This document shows, piece by piece, positions 49,217 to 58,467 of a stretch of DNA of 64,000 nucleotides; position 1 is the first letter of the stretch, and every line of letters begins with the position of its first letter. The notes under the pieces are model-generated. The model was not told where the DNA came from and made no database searches. It saw only the letters and a program-made list of their open reading frames with translations. Source of the stretch: Prauserella isguenensis (lineage in GTDB: Bacteria > Actinomycetota > Actinomycetes > Mycobacteriales > Pseudonocardiaceae); the NCBI RefSeq assembly GCF_014191605.1, contig NZ_JACHWU010000001.1:744001-808000 (forward strand). The letters are read 5' to 3'. Made by a program: the position numbers and the translations under genes.

Positions 49217-49972
49217 GTGGCGAGACCGCGGACCATCACCGACGAACGGCTCCTGACGGCGACCGCCGCCGTCATCGAACGGGTGGGGCCGGGGTTCACG
49301 CTGGCGCAGGTCGCCCGCGAGGCGGGTGTGGCCGTCGGCAGCGTCGCACAGCGGTTCGGGTCGAAGGCGGGACTTCTGCGAGCGCTGACCGAACAGGGGC
49401 GGACGCAGGCCGTCGAGCGTATGCGGACGGCCGCCGATGCCGCGGAGTCCGCCGAGTCGGCGGTCCGGGCGGCGTTGCTCGCGGTGTTCGGTGAACTCGG
49501 CGCTGCCGGCGACTCCGGGGTGGCCAACCACCTTGCCCAGCTCGGCACCGACCTCGCCGACCCGGATCTGCGTGGCCTGCTCGGCCTGCACTACGCGGCG
49601 TTGCGACAGGAGCTGTCCGGGTTGCTGCGGGCGGCCGCCGGGGACGGGTGGTGTGGACCGGCCCCCGACGTCGCCGCACGCGTACTCCTCTCGGCGGTCA
49701 ACGGCGCGGCGCTGCACTGGTCGTTACGCCCGGGGGACAACGCGGGGTCGAACCGTGCGGGTTCGAACGACACGGGTTCGAAAGATCCCGGATCGAACCA
49801 CACGGCGGCGAACACAGCGGCGGCGAACACAGCGGCGGCGAACACGGCGGGGGCCAACGCAGCGGCGGCGAACACGGCGGTGGCATCGGACGACACCGCG
49901 GCCGGCAAGGGCACGTTGCGGGTGTGCCTCGCCGAAACCATCGACGTGATCATGAAGGGGTGGCTGCCATGA
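49217..49972 (+). CDS. TetR-family regulator with pentapeptide-repeat insert
   Basis: The 251-residue protein has an N-terminal TetR helix-turn-helix (VIERVGPGFTLAQVAREAGVAVGSVAQRFGSKAGLL) and a helical ligand domain to about residue 172. A low-complexity stretch follows: four GSNxx units and five AANTA-like units, from 15-bp DNA repeats at about 49745-49879. A final helix (LRVCLAETIDVIMKGWL) completes the fold. The insert before the last helix is unusual for TetR. GTG 49217 is chosen from the HTH position. The stop overlaps the SDR start by 4 bp. Confidence 0.85.
   Translation: MARPRTITDERLLTATAAVIERVGPGFTLAQVAREAGVAVGSVAQRFGSKAGLLRALTEQGRTQAVERMRTAADAAESAESAVRAALLAVFGELGAAGDSGVANHLAQLGTDLADPDLRGLLGLHYAALRQELSGLLRAAAGDGWCGPAPDVAARVLLSAVNGAALHWSLRPGDNAGSNRAGSNDTGSKDPGSNHTAANTAAANTAAANTAGANAAAANTAVASDDTAAGKGTLRVCLAETIDVIMKGWLP
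49745..49879 (+). repeat. 15-bp tandem repeats inside tetR
   Basis: Nine 15-bp units in frame, encoding GSNRA, GSNDT, GSKDP, GSNHT and then five AANTA-like pentapeptides. The number of units could vary without frameshift. Confidence 0.8.
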
Positions 49973-50895
49973 CGGGAGCCGGAGCGCTGGCGGGCAAGGT
50001 CGCCGTGGTGACGGGTGCGACGCGCGGCTGCGGTCGGGCGATCGCCGTGGAACTGGGACGAGCGGGCGCGACCGTGTTCGCCGCGGGCAGGACCACGCGT
50101 GAGCACGCGTCCCCGATGGCCCGGCCGGAGACCATCGAGGGAACGGCCGAACTGGTCGACGAGGCGGGCGGTCGCGGGATCCCGGTTCGGTGCGACTTCT
50201 CGGAAGTGACCGATGTGGACGGTCTCGTCGCCAGGGTGGAAGCGGAGGCGGGCGGCAGGATCGACGTGCTCGTCGACGACGTGTGGGGCGGTGATCCGTA
50301 CGTCGACTTCGACAACCCGTACTGGGAGTCGGCGTTGGACAGTGCGTTGACGGTCGTCCGCGGTGGGCTGGAGACTCACCTGATCGCGCTGCACCGGTTG
50401 TTGCCGCTCGTGGTGGGCAATCCCGGTGGGCTGGTCGTCGAGGTGACCGATGGGGAGGACGACGCGTACCTCGGCGCGGGCATCCCGTACTACCTCGTCA
50501 AGTGCGGTGTGCGAGCCATCGGACGGGCGTTGGGAGCCGAACTGGCCGCACACGACTGCACCGGGCTGTCGGTCACGCCGGGGTTCCTGCGGTCGGAGGC
50601 GATGCTGGATCTGTTCGGCGTAACCGAGGAGAACTGGCGGGACGCGGTGACCGACGAGCGCCCGGAGTTCGCCGTGTCGGAGACGCCCGCGTACCTGGCG
50701 CGGTGCGTCGCGGCGCTGGCCGCCGATCCCGAGGTGCGGCGTCTCGCGGGGCGCACGCTCGCGTCGTGGACGCTGGCGCCGATGTACGACGTCACCGACG
50801 TCGACGGCAGCCGCCCCGACTTCGGCCGCTACTTCCTCGAGGTCCACCAGGCGGGCCTCGACCCCACAACGGTCGACATGTCGGTGTACCGCTGA
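49969..50895 (+). CDS. SDR-family oxidoreductase
   Basis: The 308-residue protein has the cofactor motif VVTGATRGCGRAIA near residue 15 and the YxxxK motif as YYLVK. The catalytic Ser region reads VVEVTDGEDD, with Thr where Ser is usual. The Arg after the glycine motif (AGRTT) suggests NADP. Length and the C-terminal extension (residues 250-308) resemble the DHRS1-like SDR group. It is coupled to tetR by ATGA overlap, so its substrate may relate to the TetR ligand. Confidence 0.88.
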   Translation: MTGAGALAGKVAVVTGATRGCGRAIAVELGRAGATVFAAGRTTREHASPMARPETIEGTAELVDEAGGRGIPVRCDFSEVTDVDGLVARVEAEAGGRIDVLVDDVWGGDPYVDFDNPYWESALDSALTVVRGGLETHLIALHRLLPLVVGNPGGLVVEVTDGEDDAYLGAGIPYYLVKCGVRAIGRALGAELAAHDCTGLSVTPGFLRSEAMLDLFGVTEENWRDAVTDERPEFAVSETPAYLARCVAALAADPEVRRLAGRTLASWTLAPMYDVTDVDGSRPDFGRYFLEVHQAGLDPTTVDMSVYR

Positions 50896-50938
50896 GGAGC
50901 CTTCCGGAATTCTTCCGTGCCACCCCGTTCCGGTGTTG

Positions 50939-50988
50939 GCCCGAGGGCACCCTGAGAGGCGTTCGACGCCCCCAAGGGTTCCCTCGGG
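50939..50988. terminator. Long stem-loop between SDR and response regulator
   Basis: A stem of about 22 bp with a few mismatches closes on GCGT-TCG-ACGC. Its sequence (CCCCAAGGG, CGAGGG) resembles the terminators at 33326 and 60799. Confidence 0.6.
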
Positions 50989-51031
50989 GCACGGGGGCCA
51001 CGGCTCGGTTGCGGAAGGTCTCCGGTGCCCG

Positions 51032-51685
51032 TCAGGATCCGGGACGGGTGAGGCCGGTCTCGTAGGCGAGGACGACGGCCTGGACGCGGTCGCGCAGGTC
51101 GAGTTTCGTGAGGATGCGGCCGACGTGGGTCTTGACGGTCGCCTCGGACAGGAACAGCTCCCCCGCGATCTCCGTGTTCGAGAGCCCCTTCGCGACGTGG
51201 ACCAGCACCTCGCGTTCGCGTTCGGTCAGCGCCTCCAGCGCGCTCTCGTCCCGCGGTGTGATCCGTCCGGTGCCGACGAATCGGTCGAGCAGCCGCCGCG
51301 TCACGGCGGGCGAGACGACCGCGTCGCCGCCCGCCACCGACCGCAGCGCCGAGATCAGATCGTCCGGCGGCGTGTCCTTCAGCAGGAAGCCCGCAGCGCC
51401 CGCCTGCAACGCCGAGTAGACGTACTCGTCGAGGTCGAACGTCGTCATGACCAGCACACGGGAACTGGCGGCCGCCACGATCCGCCGGGTCGCCTCGACG
51501 CCGTCGAGCACGGGCATGCGTACGTCCATCAGCACGACGTCCGGGTTCAGTTCCTCGGCGAGATGCACCGCCTCCTCGCCGTTGCCCGCCTCCCCCACGA
51601 CCTCGATGCCGTCGGACGCGTCGAGCACCATGCGGAAGCCCACGCGCATCAGTTCCTGATCGTCGACGACGAGCACCCGGATCAT
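51032..51685 (-). CDS. NarL/FixJ-type response regulator
   Basis: The 217-residue protein has a receiver with DD8-9, phospho-acceptor Asp54 (VLMDVRMPV) and LLKDTPP. A LuxR HTH follows (LTEREREVLVHVAKGLSNTEI; FLSEATVKTHVGRIL). It is translationally coupled to the kinase gene (ATGA). No transporter or other obvious target is adjacent. Confidence 0.94.
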   Translation of the reverse strand: MIRVLVVDDQELMRVGFRMVLDASDGIEVVGEAGNGEEAVHLAEELNPDVVLMDVRMPVLDGVEATRRIVAAASSRVLVMTTFDLDEYVYSALQAGAAGFLLKDTPPDDLISALRSVAGGDAVVSPAVTRRLLDRFVGTGRITPRDESALEALTEREREVLVHVAKGLSNTEIAGELFLSEATVKTHVGRILTKLDLRDRVQAVVLAYETGLTRPGS

Positions 51686-53118
51686 GCGCCCAACCTAACG
51701 GTGAGTTCGGCGCGGACCCGCCACCCTCCGCCAGGGGCGGGTCCGGCGGTGAGGGTGCCGTCGTGGACGTTCGTGCGTTCCCGCATGCCGATCAGCCCGT
51801 TCCCGCCCGACGCCGACGACCCTGCCGACCCCGACGACCCTGCCGACCCCGACCCTGCCGACCCCGACCCTGCCGACCCCGCCGACCCTGCCGACCCCGA
51901 CCCTGCCGGTCCCGCCGACTCCGCAGATGATCCCGACGCTGTGCGGCCCGCGGTTCCGCCCGCGGCGGAGTCGCCTGTCAGCACCGGGTTCGCGCGGCCC
52001 GCGCCGTCGTCCTCGACCTCGATGAGCACCGACCCGGCGTGGCCTCGGTCCCTGCCTCGGCCGCGGTCCCAGCGCACCGTCACCTGCGCGCGCGTGCCGA
52101 CGCCCGCGTGTTTGAGGCTGTTCGTCAGTGCCTCCTGGACGATCCGGTACACACCGAGTGACACGCCCGCGGGCAGTTCGTCGATGCCGTCGTCGAGGTG
52201 GAGCCGCACCGTCAGCCCGGCGGTCTCGATGCGGTCGGTCAGCTCGACGAGGTCGGCCGCTGTCGGCTGTGGGGTCCGCGCCCCTTCCCCGCCGACACCG
52301 CTCTGGCCGTCACCGCCGTCGTCGCCGCGGTGGGCGGCGCTGTCGTCGGTCGTGTCGTCGCGCAGGATCGCCAGCAGTCGCCGCAGTTCGCTCAGCGCGC
52401 TGCGGCCCGTGTCGGAGATGGTGCCGATCGCACGTTCCGCCAGGTCGGGATCCTTGCGCACGGCGAAGGACGCACCGTCGGCGTGCACCACGATCACGCT
52501 GACGGCGTGCGCCACGACGTCGTGCAGCTCGCGGGCGATGCGCTCGCGTTCCTCCGCGACGGCGATGCGCGTGGCCTGGTGGCGTTCGTTCTCCAGCAGG
52601 TGCAGCCGCGCCTCGACCTCCGCCTGGTACGCCCGCCGTGCGCCGACGAACTCGCCCAGCACCCAGCACAGCGCCAGCGCCAGCACGACGGTCACCGTGT
52701 TGACGATCCAGTCGTCGGGGTATTGGACGAGCTGGTGCACCAGGCTCACGGGCAGCGTCAACGCGGTGTAGATCGCGGCCTGTTTGCGTCCGCTGTAGAC
52801 GACCACGGTGTACAGCGCGATGCAGCTGACCACGGCCACGCTGAACGCGACGTCGCCGAATCCGGACGCGACGTACGGGACCGTCCAGACGAGCACCCAG
52901 TACGCCATGACCAGCGGATACTTGCGCCGCAGCGGGACGACGCCCAGCAGGATCACGATCAGTGGCAGGCCTACGTACCACGGTGGGGTGGCGACACCGG
53001 GCACGGGAAAGGCCACGAACAGGCTGTAGATCAGCACGTCGAGTGCCAGCAGCACGATGGCGATGAGGCTGTCGCCCACAGCGGGGTGGGCCCTCATCCA
53101 GAGACTGATCCGGCGCAC
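51682..53118 (-). CDS. DesK-type membrane histidine kinase with repeat insert
   Basis: The 478-residue protein has five or six membrane helices (residues 15-160), a coiled linker, the H-box RIARELHDVVAHAVSVIVVH, EALTNSLKHAGVG (N-box) and VEDDGAG (G1). An insert of about 55 residues rich in AGSGS units sits before GNGLIGMRERT (G2). The insert lies where the ATP lid should be. It is encoded by 15-bp repeats at about 51805-51920. GTG 53118 is preceded by TACCGT at 6 nt (leaderless type). Confidence 0.9.
   Translation of the reverse strand: MRRISLWMRAHPAVGDSLIAIVLLALDVLIYSLFVAFPVPGVATPPWYVGLPLIVILLGVVPLRRKYPLVMAYWVLVWTVPYVASGFGDVAFSVAVVSCIALYTVVVYSGRKQAAIYTALTLPVSLVHQLVQYPDDWIVNTVTVVLALALCWVLGEFVGARRAYQAEVEARLHLLENERHQATRIAVAEERERIARELHDVVAHAVSVIVVHADGASFAVRKDPDLAERAIGTISDTGRSALSELRRLLAILRDDTTDDSAAHRGDDGGDGQSGVGGEGARTPQPTAADLVELTDRIETAGLTVRLHLDDGIDELPAGVSLGVYRIVQEALTNSLKHAGVGTRAQVTVRWDRGRGRDRGHAGSVLIEVEDDGAGRANPVLTGDSAAGGTAGRTASGSSAESAGPAGSGSAGSAGSAGSGSAGSGSAGSSGSAGSSASGGNGLIGMRERTNVHDGTLTAGPAPGGGWRVRAELTVRLGA
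51805..51920. repeat. 15-bp-type tandem repeats inside the kinase gene
   Basis: Units of CCCTGCCGACCCCGA and shorter variants on the + strand encode the AGSGS-rich insert of the kinase. Confidence 0.75.
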
Positions 53119-53336
53119 TCGCCCACGGTAGGTGGCAGCGGGGTGCCCGCGCGTCGCCCCGAGGTCGCATGCGGGGTCGTCGCCGGGTATGACACCCGCC
53201 CGACGTGACGGGCCTCCTGGGCGTGATGTCCGGTTCGTTCCCGGCGTGTCCCCGCGTCCGCGGTGGTCGGGTCAGGGAGCCGGGTGGGAGGATGTGCCCG
53301 CAAGCAGCGGGGCAGGCGCGGCCAGCAGGGGGTTCG

Positions 53337-55277
53337 ATGACGGCGGCAGGTGAAGGCAGACCGGCCGGCCCGCTTTCGGAGTCGGTGGCGGATCTGTGCA
53401 ACCGGTTGCGCAGTCAGGTCTCCCCGCGGACGGCGGCGGGCTTCACCGAGGTGCTGCGCAGGCTCGGGGCGCCGCTGCAGGTCGCGGTCGCGGGACGGAT
53501 CAAGTCCGGCAAGTCGACGCTGGTCAACGCGCTGATCGGCAGGCGTGTGGCGCCCACGGCCGTCGGCGAGTGCACGAGGCTGGTCACGCGGTTCCAGTAC
53601 GGCACGGTCGACCGCATCGAGGTCGTGTTCGCCGACGGCACGAAGCAGGTGCAACCGTTTGCGCCCGACGGCGGGATCCCGGCGGAACTCGGCGTCGACA
53701 TCGACCGGGTCTCGCACATCGAGGCGTATCTGACGAACGCGGTGCTGCGGGACATGACCGTGATCGACACCCCGGGACTGGGGTCGCTCGACACCTCGTC
53801 GGTGGCGCGTACGCAGCGGGCGCTCGGTGCGACCCGGCTCAGCGGCTCACTCACCGACGACGACGTCGATGATGACGACGGCGGCGGCAGCGGCGAGCAG
53901 GCGGCATCGCCAGGGAACACCGGGTCGCCCGAGGAGGACGCCGGGTCCTGGGAGGACGCCGACACGCTCGACGAGACGTCCCGCAGCGCGCTGGTCGGCG
54001 CCGAGGCCGTGCTGTACGTCGTGACGCAGGGCATCCGAGCCGACGACCAGCAGGCCCTCGCGGCGTTCACGGCGGCGACGGCGAGCCGCGAGGCCGGCCC
54101 CGTCAACGCCATCGCGGTGCTGAACAAGGCCGACACGATCCCGCCGGAGTCGGTCGAGGGTGCCGACGGCGATGTGTGGGCGGCCGCGACGAAGCTCGCC
54201 GAGAAGCAGGCGAACCTGCTGCGGCCGCGCGTGGCCGACGTGCTGCCGGTGATCGGCCTGCTCGCGGAATCGACGGAGACGGGAGCGTTCACCGGCACCG
54301 ACGCCGACGCCCTGCGCACCCTCGCGGGTCTGGACGACGGCGACCTGGAGGTCATGCTCGTCTCGGCCGACATCTTCACGTCGTGGGAGTGCGACGTGCC
54401 TGCGGGAGTGCGGGCGCGCCTGCTGGAGAAACTGGATCTGTTCGGCATCCGGCGTGCGATCGAGATCATCCGTGAGGACGAGCGGATCACGGTCGGTGCG
54501 CTGCACCGGCGGCTGCTCGACGTCTCAGGCCTCGAGGCGGTGCACCGCCGGTTGTCGAGCGTGTTCGCCGCGCGCGCCGACGGCATCAAGGCCGCCGCGG
54601 CGCTGGCTTCGATCACGGCATTCGCCCACCACTCCGGTGATCAGGCGGAACGACAGCGGGTGCACGACGCCATCGAGGTGCTGCTCGCCCGTCCCGAGGC
54701 GCACCAGCTGCGGCTGCTCGAGGCGTTGACACTGGTCACATCGGGTGCGGTCGACATGCCACAGGATCTGACCGACGAGGTGCTCCGGGTCGGCAGCAGT
54801 GCCGAGGCCGACGCTCAGCTCGGCATGCCCGGCGCGTCGGCCGAGGAGCTGTCGTCGTTCGCCCTGGATCGCGCGGGCTGGTGGCGGTCGTTCGCGTCGT
54901 TCGGGGCCACGCCTGCGCAGGCCCGGGTGGCGCACGTGGTGCACAGGGCGTACTTCCTGATGTGGCAGCGGCTCAAGACCCAGGCGAGCCAGGCCGCGGG
55001 TGCCGCATCCGCGGGAGGTGGCCCGACAACGGCGCCCGGCACGACCGCACCCGGGAACAGTGCTCCGGCAGGGAACGGTGCTGCACCTGGGAACAGAGCC
55101 CCGGCCGGCGACGGCTCCCGGCCCGGCCATCCTGGACGCGACGGGGCGCGACCCGGTCGTCCGCATCCCGGCGCCCAGCCACGACCCGCGGCGCAGCCGC
55201 AACCGGCTCCCCCGTACACGGCCCGTCCCGGTGCGGCGCCTCCTCACACGGCCGGACCCGGACGGCAGGCCCGGTGA
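53337..55277 (+). CDS. Dynamin-like GTPase 1
   Basis: The 646-residue protein has G1 GRIKSGKST (residues 53-61), G3 IDTPGLGS (about 143-150) and G4 NKAD (about 265). A 35-residue acidic, disordered insert (TDDDVDDDDGGG...) sits after switch II. A helical stalk-like region covers about 300-560, and the last 85 residues are Pro/Ala/Gly-rich. It resembles bacterial dynamin-like proteins such as IniA/IniC and DynA/DynB, which act in pairs at the membrane. No membrane helix is clear here. ATG 53337. It is followed after 3 nt by a GrpE-like gene. Confidence 0.85.
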   Translation: MTAAGEGRPAGPLSESVADLCNRLRSQVSPRTAAGFTEVLRRLGAPLQVAVAGRIKSGKSTLVNALIGRRVAPTAVGECTRLVTRFQYGTVDRIEVVFADGTKQVQPFAPDGGIPAELGVDIDRVSHIEAYLTNAVLRDMTVIDTPGLGSLDTSSVARTQRALGATRLSGSLTDDDVDDDDGGGSGEQAASPGNTGSPEEDAGSWEDADTLDETSRSALVGAEAVLYVVTQGIRADDQQALAAFTAATASREAGPVNAIAVLNKADTIPPESVEGADGDVWAAATKLAEKQANLLRPRVADVLPVIGLLAESTETGAFTGTDADALRTLAGLDDGDLEVMLVSADIFTSWECDVPAGVRARLLEKLDLFGIRRAIEIIREDERITVGALHRRLLDVSGLEAVHRRLSSVFAARADGIKAAAALASITAFAHHSGDQAERQRVHDAIEVLLARPEAHQLRLLEALTLVTSGAVDMPQDLTDEVLRVGSSAEADAQLGMPGASAEELSSFALDRAGWWRSFASFGATPAQARVAHVVHRAYFLMWQRLKTQASQAAGAASAGGGPTTAPGTTAPGNSAPAGNGAAPGNRAPAGDGSRPGHPGRDGARPGRPHPGAQPRPAAQPQPAPPYTARPGAAPPHTAGPGRQAR

Positions 55278-55280
55278 CCG

Positions 55281-55682
55281 GTGGGCGACCGCGCGGCCGA
55301 CGAGATCGGGGACGAGGGAACCGTACCGGCGCGTAGCGCGTCGGAATGCGATGTGGACCCGGTAGCACTCGCCAGCGGCATCGAGCCGGAGCAGGCGCTG
55401 GCCGATCGCCAGGCGCTGATCCAGCTCTGCCTGTACGCCATGGACCGCGCGCACAGCGACGGTGTCGCCGAGCGCATCGAGAAGGGGCTCGCGGCCATCG
55501 GCGTGCACGCGTTGCGGCCCGACGGCGTTCGGTTCGACCCGGCGCAACACGAGGCGGGCGGCGCCGTGCGCACCGACGACGCCCGGTTGGAAGGCACGGT
55601 AGCCGAGACCGAGGTGCCCGGCTTCGTCGACCACGACCGGCTGCTGCGCGCACCCGTCGTCACCGTGTACACGCGTCGCTGA
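55281..55682 (+). CDS. GrpE-like domain protein
   Basis: The 133-residue protein has a short helical part (QALADRQALIQLCLYAMDRA; GVAERIEKGLAAIGVHAL) and then FDPAQHEAGGAVRT and EVPGFVDHDRLLRAPVVTVYT. The second half follows the GrpE beta domain (FDPxxHEA...GYxxxDRxLRPAxVxV). The long N-terminal helix of true GrpE is missing, so it may serve a dedicated Hsp70-like partner rather than DnaK. The start GTG lies 3 nt after the first dynamin gene, implying coupling. Confidence 0.7.
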   Translation: MGDRAADEIGDEGTVPARSASECDVDPVALASGIEPEQALADRQALIQLCLYAMDRAHSDGVAERIEKGLAAIGVHALRPDGVRFDPAQHEAGGAVRTDDARLEGTVAETEVPGFVDHDRLLRAPVVTVYTRR

Positions 55683-55715
55683 TCCCGGCGTCCGGTCCCC
55701 GATAGGCTGCGCGCT

Positions 55716-57581
55716 GTGACGGCATCCACACGCTCGCTCGGCAAGGCAGGGCTGCCCGCACAGGTCAAGCAGGCCCGGGAGTCGTTGCTCACGCTGCTGC
55801 GCGGCGAGTCCCCCGAATCCGCCGCCTGGGTGGAGCAGCAGCGCAAGGCCGCGGCGGCCAAACCGACGGTCGTGGTGGTCGGTGAGACGAACCGTGGCAA
55901 GAGTTCGCTGGTCAACGCCGTGTTGGCGGCTCCGGGACTCTCGCCGGTCGACGCCGAGGTCGCGACGTCGACGTACCTGGTCTTCGACCACGCCGACGAG
56001 TGGTCCGCCGAGGCGTGTTACCCGGGCCAGCTCGCGCCGGTGGGATTCCCGATGGAGGAATTGCCCGCGTGGTGCTCCGCCTCCCACGAGCTGCCCGCGG
56101 GTCAGCTGCCGCCGCGGTACGTGCAGGTCGACGGCCCGGTGCCGCTGCTCGAGCGCATCACCGTGGTCGACACGCCCGGCGTCGGCGGGCTGGACGCGGG
56201 CCACGCCGATCTCGCGATGGAGGCGGCGGCCAACGCGACGGCGCTGCTGTTCGTCGTCGACGCGTCCGCGCCGTTCACTTCGAGCGAGCTGCGGTTCCTG
56301 TCCGAGATGAGCGACCGTGTCGAGACGGTGCTGTTCGCGCTCGCCAAGACCGACCAGTTCCGGGGCTGGCGGGAGATCCTCGATGCCGACCGCAGACTGC
56401 TGGCCGAACACGCGCCGCGGTTCGCCGAAGCGCCCTTCCACCCGGTGTCGGCGCGCATGTTCGAGATGGCGGCGAAGGCGCCGAACGAACAGGCCGCGGT
56501 GACGTTGCGGGAGAAGTCGGGGGTCGCCGAGCTACAGGGCGCCCTGCAGGAGACGCTTGTCGGCAGGGCGGCGATGCTGGCCGAGGCGAACACGATGCGC
56601 TCACTGGCCACGGCGTTGTCGGAACGGCAGGCGACAGCGGTCGCCGACCAGCGAGCCCTGACGTCCGGTGAGGACGAGGCCACCGCGCTGCGTGCCCGCC
56701 GGGACGAGTTGACCGCCGCGCGCCGTTCGTCGACGCGGGGATGGCAGCTCAAGTTGCGCGGGGAGATCCAGCGTGCGCGCAGCGATCTGACGCACGAGTC
56801 GGCCCGGCGGATGCGGGAGGCGCAGGCCCGGTTCCGGCAGGAGATCGACGGGGCGCGGCGACAGGACCTGAAGGACCTGCCCGCGCAGGTCGACGCCGTG
56901 TTGCAGGCGTCGTCGCAGCACATCTCCGGGATGCTGGCGCACCGGCTCAACCAGGTCGCCGACGCGACGTTGGCGGAGCTGTTCTGCGAGGAGGAGCTGG
57001 CCGTCATCCGTTCGCAGTTCCTGCGCGGGGTGACGCCGCCGGTGGAGCTGCGGCCGCCGGACAAGCGTCCGTCGTCGGCGGAGGACAAGCTGCTGGTGTT
57101 CATGGGCCTGACCAGCGGTGCCGGTGCGGCGAAACTGGCGGCCGCGCCGTTGGCGGGGTTCGCGCTGTTCAATCCGATCGTGCTGCCCGCGACGGTCGTC
57201 GTCGGCCTCGGCGCGGGCTGGTGGGTCGGCAGGACGCGCAGGCACTCGGCCGACAAGCAGCACTCGAAGCAGTGGCTCGTCGAGTCGATCGCCGACGCCC
57301 GCTCCACGCTCGACCAGCTCGTGTCCGAGCAGCTCATCGAGGCGGAACAGCAGCTGGCGCTGGCGCTGGACGAGGCGTTGAGCAGGCGGATCGAGTCGAT
57401 CGAGGCCGAGCTCAAAGAGGTCGACAAGAGCATCAAGATGGACGCGCAGGAGCGCAAACAGAAGCTCGCGGTCGCGACGAAGCGGGTCAAGGATCTGGCG
57501 GACGGCCGGGAGCGTGCCGAGACGCTGCTGGCGCGGATCCGGGCGCTGCGGGACCGGCCCCGGGCCGGCGAACAGGAATAA
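55716..57581 (+). CDS. Dynamin-like GTPase 2
   Basis: The 621-residue protein has G1 GETNRGKS (residues 56-63), G3 VDTPGVGG (about 150-157) and G4 AKTD (about 210). A long helical region follows, then a hydrophobic hairpin (AAKLAAAPLAGFALF / VLPATVVVGLGAGWW, about 470-505) and a C-terminal coiled coil (RIESIEAELKEVDKSIKM). The hairpin is a likely membrane-insertion paddle. With dynamin 1 it probably forms a hetero-oligomer that remodels or protects the membrane. TAGGCT ends 7 nt before GTG 55716, a possible internal leaderless start. Confidence 0.88.
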   Translation: MTASTRSLGKAGLPAQVKQARESLLTLLRGESPESAAWVEQQRKAAAAKPTVVVVGETNRGKSSLVNAVLAAPGLSPVDAEVATSTYLVFDHADEWSAEACYPGQLAPVGFPMEELPAWCSASHELPAGQLPPRYVQVDGPVPLLERITVVDTPGVGGLDAGHADLAMEAAANATALLFVVDASAPFTSSELRFLSEMSDRVETVLFALAKTDQFRGWREILDADRRLLAEHAPRFAEAPFHPVSARMFEMAAKAPNEQAAVTLREKSGVAELQGALQETLVGRAAMLAEANTMRSLATALSERQATAVADQRALTSGEDEATALRARRDELTAARRSSTRGWQLKLRGEIQRARSDLTHESARRMREAQARFRQEIDGARRQDLKDLPAQVDAVLQASSQHISGMLAHRLNQVADATLAELFCEEELAVIRSQFLRGVTPPVELRPPDKRPSSAEDKLLVFMGLTSGAGAAKLAAAPLAGFALFNPIVLPATVVVGLGAGWWVGRTRRHSADKQHSKQWLVESIADARSTLDQLVSEQLIEAEQQLALALDEALSRRIESIEAELKEVDKSIKMDAQERKQKLAVATKRVKDLADGRERAETLLARIRALRDRPRAGEQE

Positions 57582-57759
57582 CGCTCCGGTGTTCGGGCCC
57601 TGTTGTCTGGTCGAGGGAACCGAACCGGCATACCGTGAGTCCCAATGACAAGACCCGCGCAAGGCGGGAGCACCGGGGAGGCCGGTGATCGCCGTGGGAG
57701 TCCGCGGCGGCCGGCGGGTGCCGAAAGGATCATCAGCCCTGAGCTAGGGGGAGTTTGCA

Positions 57760-58467
57760 GTGTGGGTCGACGACGGAAGCGCTGACACCACGGCCACCAC
57801 CGAAGAGATGACGGTGACGGTCGACGGTGAGGAGTACACGGCCGAGCTGAACCAGGACGTCGACGGCGACGGCGTGTACGACGCCGCGCTCATCGAGCAC
57901 GAGGACGGTTCGGCCCAGCTGTTCGTCGACACCGACGGCGACGGCGACGCCGACCAGTACGCGGCGGCCGATTCCGACCGCAACGTGACCGTCGAGGCGA
58001 AGTACGACGAGTCCAGCGGCCAGTGGGTCGAGATGGGCGGAGGCTCGGCCGATGACGCGCCGCCCGAGACGGACGCGGGCGCCGGCGGCATGATCACCGC
58101 CGACCTGGGCGAGGGAGACGTCGAGGTCGGACCGGCGACGATCGACACCAATGAGGACGGCACGAACGACACCGCCATCGTCGAGACCGAGGACGGCAAC
58201 ACCATCGCCTTCACCGACGCGGACGGTGACGGCGAGGCGGACATCGCCGTGGTCATCGACGAGCACGGCAACGAGGTCGTGCTCGAGAGCGACGGCGACG
58301 GTGAGTGGACCGAGACGGAGGGCTCCGGCGGCTACGGCGGCACGTCGGGTGCCGCCCGCGCCCCGGAGGCTGCCGACCCGTGGGGTGAGGGCGCTTCGGT
58401 CGGTGCAGGCGTCGAGGGCGTCGCGAAGATCGACTCGGCCACCGGCCAGTGGATCAGTCAGAACTGA
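57760..58467 (+). CDS. DUF6802-like acidic protein with DxDxDG repeats
   Basis: The 235-residue acidic protein has four calcium-loop-like motifs: DVDGDGVYDAAL, DTDGDGDADQY, DTNEDGTNDTAIV and DADGDGEADIAVV. The tail ends GVAKIDSATGQWISQN. Such DxDxDG loops resemble dockerin/FG-GAP calcium sites and fit the DUF6802 family. No signal peptide is visible. GTG 57760 has AGGGGGAG 7 nt upstream. It lies 178 bp after dynamin 2 in the same direction; membership in that cluster is inferred. Confidence 0.7.
   Translation: MWVDDGSADTTATTEEMTVTVDGEEYTAELNQDVDGDGVYDAALIEHEDGSAQLFVDTDGDGDADQYAAADSDRNVTVEAKYDESSGQWVEMGGGSADDAPPETDAGAGGMITADLGEGDVEVGPATIDTNEDGTNDTAIVETEDGNTIAFTDADGDGEADIAVVIDEHGNEVVLESDGDGEWTETEGSGGYGGTSGAARAPEAADPWGEGASVGAGVEGVAKIDSATGQWISQN

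Noticed and set aside
54525-56441. 638-codon minus-strand frame across the dynamin cluster
   Set aside because: Shadow of three + strand genes with clear motifs.
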